Origin: Flaccisagitta enflata
Lineage: Eukaryota > Chaetognatha > Sagittoidea > Aphragmophora
Assembly: GCA_965153355.1 (NCBI GenBank)
Contig: OZ231127.1
Location: 76,384,001 to 76,448,000, forward strand
Length of the DNA: 64,000 bases
Reading direction: 5' to 3'
Shown: one piece after another, positions 51,796 to 63,944 of the stretch
Layout: each line of letters opens with the position of its first letter
Numbering within the stretch: the first letter of the stretch is position 1
Notes under the pieces: model-generated
What the model saw: the letters and a program-made list of their open reading frames with translations, nothing else
What the model was told of the DNA's origin: nothing
Databases searched by the model: none
Program-made: the position numbers and the translations under genes

Positions 51796-53284
51796 GGCTG
51801 TTTTCGCGAGTTCACTTTCCAACAAAAACATCTTCAAAGACATTCTATTTATGTCCTTGGGCAAAGTAGTTGTTGCGTGACAGACCGCCAAACAGATGGG
51901 ACTTTTCTAAACTTCATCTCTTTTTCAATCTCTTTGGTGCTCTATAAATGAAAACATCGATTACAATCCGAGTCGTATTCTAACTTCCTATACTCTTCTG
52001 TTATATGCAAATTAGATCACTCTTTTTCTCTTTTCCCTTTTCTCTAAAGGTCATATTTTTCAATGTTTTCTGCTGACTCCTCATTCAGATCACATGGTCT
52101 TTTTTTTGGTTTTTGGACGTGACTGCTGGTTGGGGGGCAAAGTATCTGATATCTACGTTCGATTTGGTGAGCAAAATTACATCAATACAGTATGTCATTG
52201 TAAGGACAGTAAGGAGAGGCTACACCCCTTTACAGGTAAATATCATAAGTCTGTTGTCCTTCATGGCGTGATGTAACTGTATAACATTGTATCTCCGGGG
52301 TGATTGTAAACGTCTAACTAGGGAGAAGTCACGGACGCATCATTTTGTTCTCATGCCTGGTCCTTGTTTTCCATCCAATCGGTATTTCGTCAGAGTCAAA
52401 ATGGCCAATTGGAGGAATTTAGTTTATTGCGCATAAAATCAGAGGAGGACGAGGAGGACGAGGAGGAGGAGAAGAAGAAGGAGGTGAAGTTGGTGGTAAC
52501 GGTGCTGGTGGAGTAGCAGGAGGTGGTGGTGTTGTTGGTGGTGTTGGTGGTAGTGGAGGAAGAGGCTGCCGATAAAAAGGAATCTAAAAGAGTAAAAATG
52601 GCTTAAAAGGATTCACGCTCAGAAACACGGGAGACCAATCTATTAAAAAAAGACAGAGAGAGAGAGAGAGAGAGAGAGATTCAGAAAAAGAGACAGCAAT
52701 ACAGACACAGACACAGACATAGACAGAGACATATAGTCGGCAGTGGACAAGCACTGGACAAGAGGCTACGCGACTAAAAAAGGTAGTGATAAGACAAATA
52801 GAAGGCAAACGTACTGAAACAGACAAGGAACAAAGAAAGAAAAGACTGATCGAAAATGATGATAGAGACGGCTCAAAATACGACTGTACAAATACGAGTA
52901 GGAGTTGGTGATATTTGATTCGATTCGGTGGTTAGAGACCGGACAGAATCAAAGACCGGACACGAAGTCCAGTCAGTGATCCCAAAAAATCTTTTCTGCG
53001 TAACTGAAAGTCGTCGTAAAGACTAAAAGAGTCGTAATCATCAAATTCCTCTCGCTTCGTAAATCTCTAATGCTCTATCTTTATTTCTAGTTTTTTTTTA
53101 CCGTCGCCATCTCCCTTTTACATTTTACAATCTTATCTATACAAGGTCCATTAGGCACGACTGTAAATGTAGAAATTTCTTCCCGATATTCAACTAAACT
53201 CGCTGTACTGAGATTACTCATTTTAAAGGCACAAATAGCGATATCAATTTGTCAGTCCCATCAGTACTTCAACTTTTTTTGTCA

Positions 53285-53352
53285 AAACAGGTCATTATCA
53301 AAAACGAAGCTTTTTTCCTTAGGAGATTTACCTTTTTAATAATGACCCGTTA
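53285..53352. mobile_element. 68-bp insertion with inverted ends
   Basis: Copy A reads TTTTTTGTCATATTACGC, while copy B has extra DNA after GTCA. Its ends are AAACAGGTCATTAT and, inverted, TAACGGGTCATTAT (one mismatch in the shared 13 bases AACRGGTCATTAT). TCA lies on both sides and could be a 3-bp target duplication. Too short to carry anything. Confidence 0.6.
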
Positions 53353-54154
53353 TCATACTTTCTCCATAAGTGTTTTTTGTGATTACTTTTGCTTTCTTTC
53401 TGACTTTCTGCCATTTTCTTTGTTTAATTTTTTTTCTTTTTCCCCTTTTTCCATTGTTACCAAATACGTCGATACGTCATGAGCAGGTTTTGCTGAGCTC
53501 TTTTACTAAATTACATTTTCTTTTTTCACACAATCTGTCCTCAATCATCTGTCATCGCCCGTCTTTCCTTTGCCTTCCCGTTTGACCATCACATTTTGAG
53601 TAATGAGATTTGCTTGTAAGGTAATCATCCCCAATTTTTTGAAAATCGACCAATGCCCATCGTGGAGCAAACGGTTCCCACAATAAACTCGACAGAGGCG
53701 TCCTGCGCACCATTAATGAACATAAGGCAAAGTATGGCCTTTTACGTTTCGAGTGTAACCCGTCAAATGAGCTGAATTCTCAAACAAAGAACAGACGGCA
53801 CATTTGGCGGTTGATCAACGTATACATAGTAGACGAGAGACACTCACACAAAGAACTCGCGGCATTGATGGCACATATGGCGCTTACGGCACACAAACCG
53901 AGGCGACTGCGTAATCAAATATCTTTGACCGCAATCAGATTCCATTTTCATATTCGTTTGCTTCTCCTTCTTCTCCCTTGACGAATGCTTCGTTTGCTTT
54001 TCAACCAACACTCAAACAGTCACAACACACAAAATAGGATTTCTCCATCACCACTCATTTCAACAGAGGAAGCTAACAGCTTTTGTCATGAGGTCAAGTC
54101 AATATGCTCATGATTATCAGAACTAGTTATCTCCATTTATATCTTTGGTTGTAG

Positions 54155-54364
54155 AACAAGGCCGGATACACGGCTACCCCAGTCGCGTGCGGTTGGGCAG
54201 GGGCCATAATTGAGGTCAGTGGAACATTTGGGCAGGAGCAAAAAGGCCAAAACCCCCATTACGCCGAAAAAAGTAAAGTGTGACGGACGGACGGACCGAC
54301 GGATGGACCGACGGACGGACCGACAAAGCGGGGTGTAGAGTCGCGTAGCAAGCGACTAAAAAAA
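54155..54364 (-). mobile_element. Helitron-like element, long subfamily, copy B only
   Basis: Minus-strand start TTTTTAGTCGCTTGC, GGTCCGTCCGTC core, CCCCTGCCCAACC, partner GCACGCGACT (one mismatch to the tag) and GTGTATCCGGCCTTGTT. Copy A lacks it at 31040-31060. Confidence 0.82.
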
Positions 54365-54681
54365 CACCTTACGAAAAAAATGTTTTCTATTGTATGAAGA
54401 ATGACGATGAAAAGTGTTTATAATTGATAAATGGAAAATTTCGAGCAATGTATGATACAATGGAGTTAGACTGACGATCAGCATTTTCATCTGCCCTAGT
54501 GCTACAATCATCACCCAGCAGCAACAATAAAAACGATTCCAACCAGTCTTGTATTTAATTTTGTTTTGTATTCATGGCGAGTTTTACCAAAAAGCTCGTA
54601 TTCTTGCACATATCTCAAGCATATCGATAGGATTCATGACTCACTTTCCTTTCTTTTCAGTCCTTCTCATTCTACTCTTTC

Positions 54682-54874
54682 TTTTTTAGTCGCGGACACG
54701 CGACTCTACACCTTGCCGTGTCGGTCCGTCCGTCCGTCCGTCCGTCCGTCCGTCCGTCCGTCCGTCCGTCCGTCCGTCCGTCCATCCATCCCATTTCTGA
54801 ATTGCGAGTGGTTTTTGCATTACCGCCCCTGCCCAACCGTCCGCGACTGTCCTGCCGTGTATCCGGCCTTGTTT
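54682..54874 (+). mobile_element. Helitron-like element, long subfamily, copy B only
   Basis: Start TTTTTTAGTCGCGGAC in the hairpin GTCGCG-GACA-CGCGAC, a pure (GTCC)n core, CCGCCCCTGCCCAACC, then GTCCGCGACT as an exact partner of the tag, and the end hairpin GCC-GTGTATCC-GGC with TTGTTT. It interrupts a T/C-rich tract that is uninterrupted in copy A near 31660. Confidence 0.87.
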
Positions 54875-54887
54875 CCTTCTTTCTTTC

Positions 54888-54930
54888 TTTCTTTTTTTTT
54901 CTTTTTTTTTTTTCTTTCTTTTTTTTTCAT

Positions 54931-55009
<79 letters not shown>

Positions 55010-55011
55010 CT

Positions 55012-55110
<99 letters not shown>

Positions 55111-55260
55111 CACTTTCTTTCTCATTTCTTTTTTTCTTTTTCCTTCCTTTTTCTTTTTTTTTCCTTTCTTTCTTCCATTCTTTCTTTCTTTCTTTCCCAC
55201 TTTCTTTATCATTCCTTTTTTTCTTTTTCCTTCCTTTTTCTTTCGTTCTTTCTTTCTCAC
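54888..55260. repeat. (TTTC)n array
   Basis: Ortholog of 31665-31834, about twice as long. Confidence 0.96.
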
Positions 55261-55449
55261 CATCTCTCATTCCTCTAACATTTCTTCTCTAGTCCTTCCA
55301 TACGCTGACGGAGCTTCTTTTCTCATTCAAGTCCAGTAACGCCCCCAGAGTTGGTTGGAACAAACGCCTTAGTGGAGATAGGCAGGGGTTGAATAAAGGC
55401 TGAATATCATTCAGGGGTCGTATGCATTTGATTATCCTATTGCCTATGA

Positions 55450-55681
<232 letters not shown>

Positions 55682-55792
55682 AAAAGTTGCGGCGGGTGAG
55701 TGACTGCTGCCCCCGGCGGTCAAGGATAGGTGAGTGCTTCTCGGTCCACTTCCTTTGACAGAGGAACATACACAAAAACACAAATGTATTGG

Positions 55793-55796
<4 letters not shown>

Positions 55797-55859
<63 letters not shown>

Positions 55860-55878
55860 GCTCTCTCTCTCTCTCTCA
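55797..55878. repeat. (CT)n microsatellite
   Basis: CT units with one CACTCG interruption near 55857. Starts just outside the end of the duplication. Confidence 0.96.
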
Positions 55879-56068
55879 TGTAAATGGCTGAAGATAGACA
55901 GGTATCGGGGTATTGACGAGAGGGATAACAACCCCATGGACACATCATAGATGGGTAATTTATCTCTCACTTCAACTTCACCATGGACCAAGAGAGAAAG
56001 AGCAGGAGTGGAGAGAATCAAGGTCAAATATCGGTGGGCAATCGAGGAGGGCACGTGATTCCAGGTTG

Positions 56069-56070
<2 letters not shown>

Positions 56071-56162
<92 letters not shown>
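56071..56162. repeat. (CT)n microsatellite
   Basis: About 46 CT units. Confidence 0.97.
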
Positions 56163-56166
<4 letters not shown>

Positions 56167-56186
56167 ATGCCAGTGTATCATACTTG

Positions 56187-56672
56187 TTGTCATCTTATGA
56201 AAATCTTTTGTCATCTGATGACAATTTTTTGTCATCTGATGACAATCTTTTGTCATCTGATGAACATTGTTGTCATCAGATAAAAATTTGTTGTCAACTG
56301 ATGGACATTGTTGTCATCTGATGAAAATTTGTTGTCAACTGATCACAGTTTTTTGTCATCTGATGAAAATTTTTTGTCATCTGATGCCATTTTTTTGGTC
56401 AACTGATGAAAATTTTTTGTTATTTAATGAAAAATTTTTATCATCTGATGAAAATCTTTTTCATCTGATGAATATTTTTTATCATCTGATGACAATTCTT
56501 TATCATCTGATCAAAATTCTTTGTCAACTAATGACATTTTTTTGTCATCTGATGACAATTTTTTTTATTTGATATTTTTTTTTCATTGGACGATATTTTT
56601 TTGTCATCTAATTAAAAAATTTTGGCATGTGATGAAGAATTTTTTTCATCTAATGACAATTTTTTCTTCATT
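56187..56672 (+). repeat. 21-bp palindromic-unit array (TTGTCATCTGATGACAA)
   Basis: About 23 units spaced near 21 bases. The core TTGTCATC-T-GATGACAA is a perfect palindrome around one base; many units keep TCATCTGATGA. T- and A-runs separate them. Each core contains the E-box form CATCTG. Plus frames give 7-residue repeats; the longest (56267-56572) is 101 residues without recognisable features. Confidence 0.92.
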
Positions 56673-56736
56673 CTTTTTTCATAAAAGGCAGTGGAGAGTG
56701 AACATGGGTTATCCAGTGATTTCATTTCTCTTGCTA

Positions 56737-56860
56737 TAGACCTCGTGAGAGAGACGTTGATTTTTCATTGTTTACCATAGACCTCGTGGGAGAGACGTAA
56801 ATGTTAGATTGGTAACCATAGACCTCATGGGAGAGACATACCATAGACTTGGATGAGAGA
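56737..56860 (+). repeat. Four copies of CATAGACCTCGTGGGAGAGAC
   Basis: Units at about 56737, 56781, 56818 and 56843, with shortening spacing and decay toward the right. Confidence 0.85.
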
Positions 56861-56952
56861 CATCAAATTTGATGTGATTGCCAAGGATAACTTAATAGGG
56901 ACATGCACCCTACAATGCTCGCGTACTGGTCAACTGAGGCATTGACCTTGAT

Positions 56953-57099
56953 ACATGGCAATCCAGTCATGGACGGTTGGGCAGGAGCGGTGATTCATAA
57001 ACGCCTCACAAGTTTAGCAATATTTTGGACACACCGACGGTGGGACCAATGGACCAACCAACACGGCAAGGTATAGAGTCCCGTGTCTGCGACTAAAAA
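56953..57099 (-). mobile_element. Helitron-like element, long subfamily, degenerate
   Basis: Minus-strand start TTTTTAGTCGCAGACACGGGACT, CTATACCTTGCCGTGTTGG, short GTCC core, CTCCTGCCCAACC and GTCCATGACT (imperfect partner). Confidence 0.68.
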
Positions 57100-57161
57100 G
57101 ATAACTTCTCTTTATTACTCTATGAGCAGGTCCACCAAAACTGAAGATCCTAAAACTGCTG

Positions 57162-57310
57162 ATTGAAATGAAATGAAATGAAAGACGTTTATTGTACAAG
57201 CAAAAAATTCTAGTACAAAGGGACGATAAGGATTTTGGGGGGGAGGAGATTTGACTCTTGTTTGAAACTGCCGATTGCTTTGAATGACAAAGAAAATCTA
57301 ATTGAAGAAT
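57162..57310 (-). mobile_element. Possible LINE 3'-end fragment with (TTTCA)n tail
   Basis: On the minus strand TTGTACAATAAACGTC is followed by a short (TTTCA)n run (57163-57187). AATAAA plus microsatellite tail suggests a LINE end. Upstream extent unknown. Confidence 0.45.
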
Positions 57311-57326
57311 CTTCATTGAAGATATG

Positions 57327-57448
57327 CATACATTTAATGGCAGAAAAGTCAGAATTTTTGATGGGTTAAGTCTAATCTTTGTTTGCTGACAAATAGAATG
57401 AACAAAGATTAGGCTGAACTAAATTACTCTTCTGCCATTAAATGTATG
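57327..57448. repeat. Snap-back inverted repeat, 122 bp with nested stems
   Basis: Outer arms CATACATTTAATGGCAGAA (57327-57345) and its exact complement (57430-57448). Inner arms CTAATCTTTGTT (57372-57383) and its exact complement (57401-57412). Could be a tiny MITE or another hairpin-forming repeat. Confidence 0.88.
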
Positions 57449-57972
57449 TGTTCTTTTTCATTCAAGTTATAATCACCATACATATTATGCCTACTTCGTT
57501 CCAATTGCTTTCACATGTATTTTGGGTCTCTGTTTGGCCTGAGTATTATGATTCCATTTACGACATTGGGAACAATGAAACAATTGATATAGTAGATACA
57601 GAGAATGACCGACAGAATCGAAGGATTTGATCCTTTTTGGAAATGCCTCATTTACATGGGGTAATTTCTCCTCCTCCTTCTACCCCTCTTTTTTTTTCCC
57701 CCTCTCCTTCTTAAATCCCCAATCGGTAAAAAAATAAAGTGACTTCCGCGGCAAAGAATGTAGCTCCAAGAAGGGCAACAGGTGCCGTGAAAAAAAACAT
57801 TAGTGATACATTGCAATACTTAACATGTTCCATTTTCTCTTTTCGTTTTTATATCGAATCAAAATCAAAATCGATTGGAACCTATCTAAAAAGAAAAAGA
57901 AAAACAACAGGTACCAAGCCCTTGGATGACTGATTTTTTTCCAAATTGAAGGGGAAGAAGGAGACGAAGAAG

Positions 57973-58318
57973 AACAAGGCCGGATACACAATTACTCTCG
58001 TTGCATGAAGAGAGGACAAAGAAGAAGAAGAAGAAGAAGAAGAAGAAGAAGAAGAAGAAGAAGAAGAAGAAGAAGAAGAAGAAGAAGAAGGAGAAGGAGA
58101 AGAAGAAGAAGAAGAAGAAGAAGAAGAAGAAGAAGAAGAAGGAGAAGAAGAACAAGGCCAAGTAGGCCAATAGATGCGACGTGTGGATCGTCGAACGAAT
58201 GCGTTACCCCACAGACAGACCAACCGACCAACCGACGGACACAGAAGAAGAAGAAGAAGAAGAAGAAGGAGAAGAAGAAAAAGAGGGAGAAGGAGAAGAA
58301 GAAGAGGAAGAAGAAGAA
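57973..58318. repeat. (GAA)n arrays with two truncated Helitron-like ends
   Basis: GAA units at 58021-58150 and 58240-58318. AACAAGGCCGGATACA (57973) and AACAAGGCCAAGTAGGCC (58152) are 3' ends of the two Helitron-like subfamilies on the minus strand. The second extends through GTCGCATCT to a GTCGGTTGGTCGG core and stops in the second GAA array. Confidence 0.82.
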
Positions 58319-58395
58319 TCGCCTCTTATCCTCAAAACTATATCGATGACGATGATTTCATCGATTCTACCCATATTTCTCTTGGCGGCAAATTA

Positions 58396-58460
58396 TCAGC
58401 TGGGCCGATGGGATCAGCACCCAATACGTGATCACATCAGGTTGCATAATTGTTTGCTCC
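58396..58460 (+). repeat. Dispersed flank shared with 61977-62045
   Basis: CAGCTGGGCCGATGGGATCA, ACGTGATCA and TTTGCTCCTTG recur in the same order at 61979. Both lie just after (GAA)n arrays. Confidence 0.75.
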
Positions 58461-58749
58461 TTGTTTCCATTCATTATTTTTTGGTGACTTGTCCGTACCT
58501 TACTAACTAACTAACTATATTGACAAAACAAAAAAAAAACAAAAAAAACAAAAAAAAAACAACGAGCAACTTGTTTGTCAGTGTTTTACACCCAACCAAT
58601 GCGAAAAACATAGCAAAATCCATGACCTTTTGAAACTCTGCGAAAGATTATTCCATTGAGACCTTGCTGAGTGTCCTTGTCTCATCCGTTTATAAATGGC
58701 ATTAATACAAAGACAAATATAAAGACAAATACAAAGTCAAGAGTTTGGA

Positions 58750-58990
58750 ATTCATTCATTTATTCATTGATCCATTCATTCATTTATTCATTCATTTATT
58801 CTTTCATTTAGTCATTCATTCATTCATTCATTCATTCATTCATTCATTCATTCATTCATTCATTCATTCATTCATTCAGTGGTTCTTTTGTTCATTCATT
58901 CATTCATTCATTAATTCATTCATGCATTCATTCATGCTTGTTTGTTCATTCATTCACTCATTCACTTTTTCCAATTCATTCATCTACTTA
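58750..58990. repeat. (ATTC)n array
   Basis: ATTC units with several GTTC, TTTA and ATGC variants. Confidence 0.93.
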
Positions 58991-59189
58991 GTAAATATCC
59001 TTCACGCATTCGTTCATTCATGCTTTTATGATTTGATGATTCATTCAATACTATGCAAATTGAAAAAAAAAAACGTAACGTAAATAAGTCTTTTTTTCAA
59101 GAAATTTTCGATAGGTGTCACAGGAAAATTTTTAAAATGGAAATGTTTCTGGGGCCCGAACTTCATCAACGGTAATTTTCCTAGCGACC

Positions 59190-59192
59190 ATG

Positions 59193-59264
<72 letters not shown>

Positions 59265-59283
59265 GCAACAACAACAACAACAA

Positions 59284-59365
<82 letters not shown>

Positions 59366-59376
59366 AACAAAAACAA

Positions 59377-59448
<72 letters not shown>

Positions 59449-59458
59449 AAACAACAGC
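59190..59458. repeat. (CAA)n trinucleotide array
   Basis: About 88 units with CAAAAA and CAATAA variants. Confidence 0.97.
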
Positions 59459-59501
59459 AAGGCTCAGCTAAGACGCAAAGACACATACAAAATACACACA
59501 G

Positions 59502-60204
<703 letters not shown>

Positions 60205-61378
60205 AACTTGCTCGATTGTGAGAGGGCAGGAGCTTCATTTGAGGTTACTAGAGCATTCGGGCAGGAGCAGTGAGACCAAACACCGCAAATATGCAATAGC
60301 CGCAAAATCGTTAGATGGTCAGCGGTACCCGTGCCCTGCCTAAGTAGGTTGTGGTTGAAGTTGAGGGGAGAAGAGCTGCCCTCAGGGTCGATGACCTATG
60401 CTTCACACGATGGGAATTTTCTCCTCCTCCTCCTTCTTCTCCGTCCCCCCCCCTTGAGGGCCAAAATTCCAGTCTCAAGGCCCAAATCTTGTCTCGAGGC
60501 CTAAATCTTAGCCTCACAAACAGCCTCAAGCCCAAATCCTAGCCTCAAGGCTGAGATTTGGGCCTCAAGGCCAGGATCTGGGCCTCTTGGCTGAGATTTT
60601 GACCTTGAGGCTGAGATTTAGGCTTCAAGACTGAAATCTGGGCTTTGAGGCTAGGATTTGGGCCTCACGACTGGGATTTGGGCCTCGAGGCTGGAATTTG
60701 GGCCTCGAGACTGGGATTTGAGGGGGGGGGGATGGAGAAGGAGAAGGAGAAAATCCCCCATATCTGTGAAAGCATAGGTCATCGTCCCCTTCGGTGCCGC
60801 TGCCCAAAAACGGGTCGCCCAAGGGCAATACCGGGTGGTCAAAAAAAAGAAAAAAAAACATGTCATCTAAGGATCGCACATGGTCGGCGGTACCCGATGC
60901 CCTTCTGGCAGTGATCCAGGTAAGACCAGGGCAGCGGCCCCCCTGTAGAACACCAGAGGAATTTCCAGACGTCCTGAGGGGTCTGGTCCAGGCTTTAGCG
61001 GGCAGAATTAAGGTTTGGTGAGCAAATTTGAGGTTTGGACGGCAAATTTGAGTCAGGGGTAGCTGATTTAGTGCTTGGAGCGCTAATTGAAGGTCTAGAG
61101 GGCAGATTTAAGGCAGGGGGCTTATTTGAGAATTGAGGCTGTATCGCTGAATTAAGGGCCGGGACTAACCGGATAGAGGCTGATTGAGGGCTGGGAGGGC
61201 AAATTTGAGGCCTTGATGGCCAATGGGGGGGGGGGAGGAAATGGATGGAAGGACGGATAGAAGGATGCAAGGAAAGACGGAAGGATGGATGGACTGAAGG
61301 ACGGATGGACGTCTGGATATTTTTCCCTGTATAGAATAGGACAAAGAAAGCAGGGTCTCGTGGGAATCGCGTAACTAA
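60205..61378 (-). mobile_element. Composite Helitron-like element with two fold-back cores
   Basis: The left part (60221-60275) matches the long subfamily (GGGCAGGAGC, TTTGAGGTTACTAGAGCATT, GGGCAGGAGCAGTGAG). The right end, on minus, is TTTTTAGTTACGCGATTCCC, a plausible start tag. Between are two fold-back units. At 60320-60840 the arms are GATGACCTATGCTT...GTCCCCCCCCC and its inverse, about 80 bases and imperfect. At 60866-61330 there are GGATCGCACATGGTC, GGGCAGCGGCCCC, CTGTAGAACACC and the AAATTTGAGG minisatellite seen inverted at 25407-25934. No coding capacity. Confidence 0.7.
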
Positions 61379-61459
61379 AAATCCAGAAATATTTTATTTT
61401 TTCTTGTAATAGATAAATTGATTCATGCGAATAAGAATTGTGAGTCATCAATCATCAAC

Positions 61460-61487
61460 CTCGTTGTTGTTGTTGTTGTTTTTGTGG

Positions 61488-61561
<74 letters not shown>

Positions 61562-61653
61562 GCTGTTGTTGATGTTGTTGTCGATGTTGTCGTCGTCGTC
61601 GCCGTCGTCGTCGTCGTCGTCATCGTCGTCGTCGTCGTCGTCGTTGTCGTCGA

Positions 61654-61688
<35 letters not shown>

Positions 61689-61867
61689 TCGTCGTCGTCG
61701 TCATTGACGCTACTCTATTACCCCCTTTTTCTCCCGTCAAAGAAGAAGAGGAGGAAGAAGAAGATGAAGACGAAGAAGAAGAAGAAGAAGAAGAAGAAGA
61801 AGAAGAAGAAGAAGAAGAAGAAGAAGAAGAAGAAGAAGAAGAAGAAGAAGAAGAAGAAGAAGAAGCA

Positions 61868-61902
<35 letters not shown>

Positions 61903-61973
61903 AGAAGAAGAAGAAGAAGAAGAAGAAGAAGAAGAAGATGAAGAAGAAGAAGAAGAAGAAGAAGAAAAAGCAA
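61460..61973. repeat. Compound triplet array (GTT)n-(GTC)n-(GAA)n
   Basis: GTT at 61460-61575, GTC at about 61577-61705 with GAC/GCC variants, a 35-bp spacer, then GAA at 61740-61973. Poly-Val/Asp/Glu/Ser/Thr frames are repeat translations. The CG-rich GTC block is unusual for this AT-rich window. Confidence 0.97.
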
Positions 61974-62121
61974 ACAAGCAGCTGAGCCGATAGAATCGGC
62001 ACACAAAACGTGATCATTCTCATCAAGGTGCTCCTTGCTTCCAAACTATCTAGGACAAAAGTCTACCTTCACTAGAGGGAAAAGTTCATTCACTGAGTGG
62101 ATATGAACGAAGTGAGGGATT

Positions 62122-62371
62122 TTTTTTTAGTTGCAGTCACGCAACTCTATAAGAGGTCTTGTCCGTCCGTCCGTCTGTCTGTTGATCTGTAGGTCCGTCC
62201 ATTGGTCAGTCCACGAGCATGAGTCGAAAAGTGGAAAAACGAGCGTTTTTAAGCTTTTTGTGTATGTGACTGTGTTGGGAAGGGTGTTGGGTGGGGTGTT
62301 GGGTGTGGATGGGGGTTGGCTGCCCCTGCCCACCCGTCCATAACGATATTGTGACCCCACGTCACTTGTTT
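62122..62371 (+). mobile_element. Helitron-like element, long subfamily
   Basis: Start TTTTTTTTAGTTGCAGTC in the hairpin GTTGC-AGTCAC-GCAAC, CTCTATAAGAGGTCTTGTCC, a GTCC/GTCT core, CTGCCCCTGCCCACCC, GTCCATAACG (weak partner), then the perfect end hairpin GTGAC-CCCAC-GTCAC followed by TTGTTT. Confidence 0.8.
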
Positions 62372-62864
62372 GAGTGCTTCATCTGATGTCAAACCTGGGC
62401 TGCTTCTGTTGGCTTAGGGTGTGTTTCTCATGACGACCAAAAATGAGATTCTTCCCTTTAAACGCAAGGGAGTTAGCGAAGTGAGTGAGAGAGCCCATGA
62501 ATGGAGCAAGCATGTTAAGCGCCGCAGAGCTGAGTGATGCAAGCGAACAAACTTAGTGAGGGCATTTGTTTGTGACTAGAAACGGGCCCAAACTGTTTTT
62601 TAACATCATTTATGCCAAGAGATTTTGACAGCGATTTTTGAGCAATTTTTTAACTAGTCTTGAGGCTCAAACTCTAGTTCCAGACATAAATTTGAGCCTC
62701 AGATCATCACATTTCTGTATACAGTTGTGCAATAACGGATGTCAAGGAGTCAATTAGTTTCAGGCATTATGGGCAATATTGCCTATTTTGTGGAAAACTA
62801 GTAGTGGTGCGCATATCAACTAGTCAATGAGGGTTCACAAGGCCCTCTTCCATTAATTTCAGTT
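62372..62864. other. Unique-looking region, nothing recognised
   Basis: AGTTAGCGAAGTGAGTGAG and GAGCTGAGTGATGCAAGCGA are loosely similar words. No gene. Confidence 0.4.
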
Positions 62865-62869
62865 TGGGT

Positions 62870-63115
62870 ATAGTGACCTTCCATCCATCCGTCTATTTGT
62901 CTCTCTGCCTGTACATCTGTCTGCTGGTGTTTCCATTTTGCTCCTTCTATAAACAGGCAGATGACACAGCAAGTTGCCCAATCGGGCATGTTCTTTTTGA
63001 CATTATCACTGGATCTTTTTTGTCACGTGCAGCCCACTTTGTCCATTGGTTGGTTGGTCACGTTTCATTTCTACTTTTTATGATTTTTTTCTTAGTTTTT
63101 TTTTCTATTGCAGAG
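62870..63115 (+). mobile_element. Two decayed Helitron-like fragments
   Basis: CCATCCATCCGTCTATTTGTC core with the end hairpin GCCC-AATC-GGGC (62988-62999), then GTCACGTGCAGCCCACTTTGTCC and TTGGTTGGTTGGTCACG (63022-63065), a second truncated start. Confidence 0.5.
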
Positions 63116-63255
63116 AAGCAGATCAATCAAAAAGGGATAGACTGATAAAGTGAGATTGTTATCAAAAAAAAAATCTTGATTGTCTCATCCTGCAATCAAA
63201 TCCCATGATGCATGGATCAAACAATGTAAGCCATCATATGTTAACTTGATCATGT

Positions 63256-63256
<1 letters not shown>

Positions 63257-63320
<64 letters not shown>
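63257..63320. repeat. (GT)n microsatellite followed by T/C-rich DNA
   Basis: About 32 GT units, then irregular CTCT/TTTC to 63420. Confidence 0.96.
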
Positions 63321-63322
<2 letters not shown>

Positions 63323-63653
63323 CTTTTCATCTTTGTTTTTCTCTCTATCCTTCTCTCTCTCTCTCTCTTTATTTCTCTCCCTCTCTTTCTCTCCTGTCTG
63401 TGTGTTTTTCTCTCTCTCATAAACGAATGTATGCCGGAGTTTCTCCGTTGGAAGTGGCCAAATTCTTACGTTATCCTTCCGTCAATCTCCCGATACCTTT
63501 TCTCTGCCCTCTCTCTTCTCCTATCTCTTTCCCTTTCCTTTCTCTTTCTCCGATTCTCCTCCGTAAAAAAGAGAAAGTATTTCGTCAGATTGACGACAGT
63601 ATGCAAGCGTGATAAAAAAATGGTCCGATGTAATTTCCTCCCTAGCCATATAA

Positions 63654-63655
<2 letters not shown>

Positions 63656-63734
<79 letters not shown>
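63656..63734. repeat. (CT)n microsatellite
   Basis: CT units with one TTT interruption near 63688. Confidence 0.96.
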
Positions 63735-63736
<2 letters not shown>

Positions 63737-63801
63737 TTCTCAATCACTTTCCTTTTAAAACCGCCATCGATCTCAACGATGGAATTTATGACCCGGATTA
63801 C

Positions 63802-63803
<2 letters not shown>

Positions 63804-63891
<88 letters not shown>
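63804..63891. repeat. (GA)n microsatellite
   Basis: About 44 GA units. Confidence 0.97.
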
Positions 63892-63893
<2 letters not shown>

Positions 63894-63944
63894 AGAAGTG
63901 GTCAGAAGCGGCGTAATGGAAGGGGTAAATAAGCGCGTGTTTAC

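Noticed and set aside
56267-56572. 101-residue frame with 7-residue repeats resembling a leucine-rich protein
   Set aside because: The 21-bp array has a stop-free phase; units with indels shift the phase and no signal, domain or conservation supports a protein.
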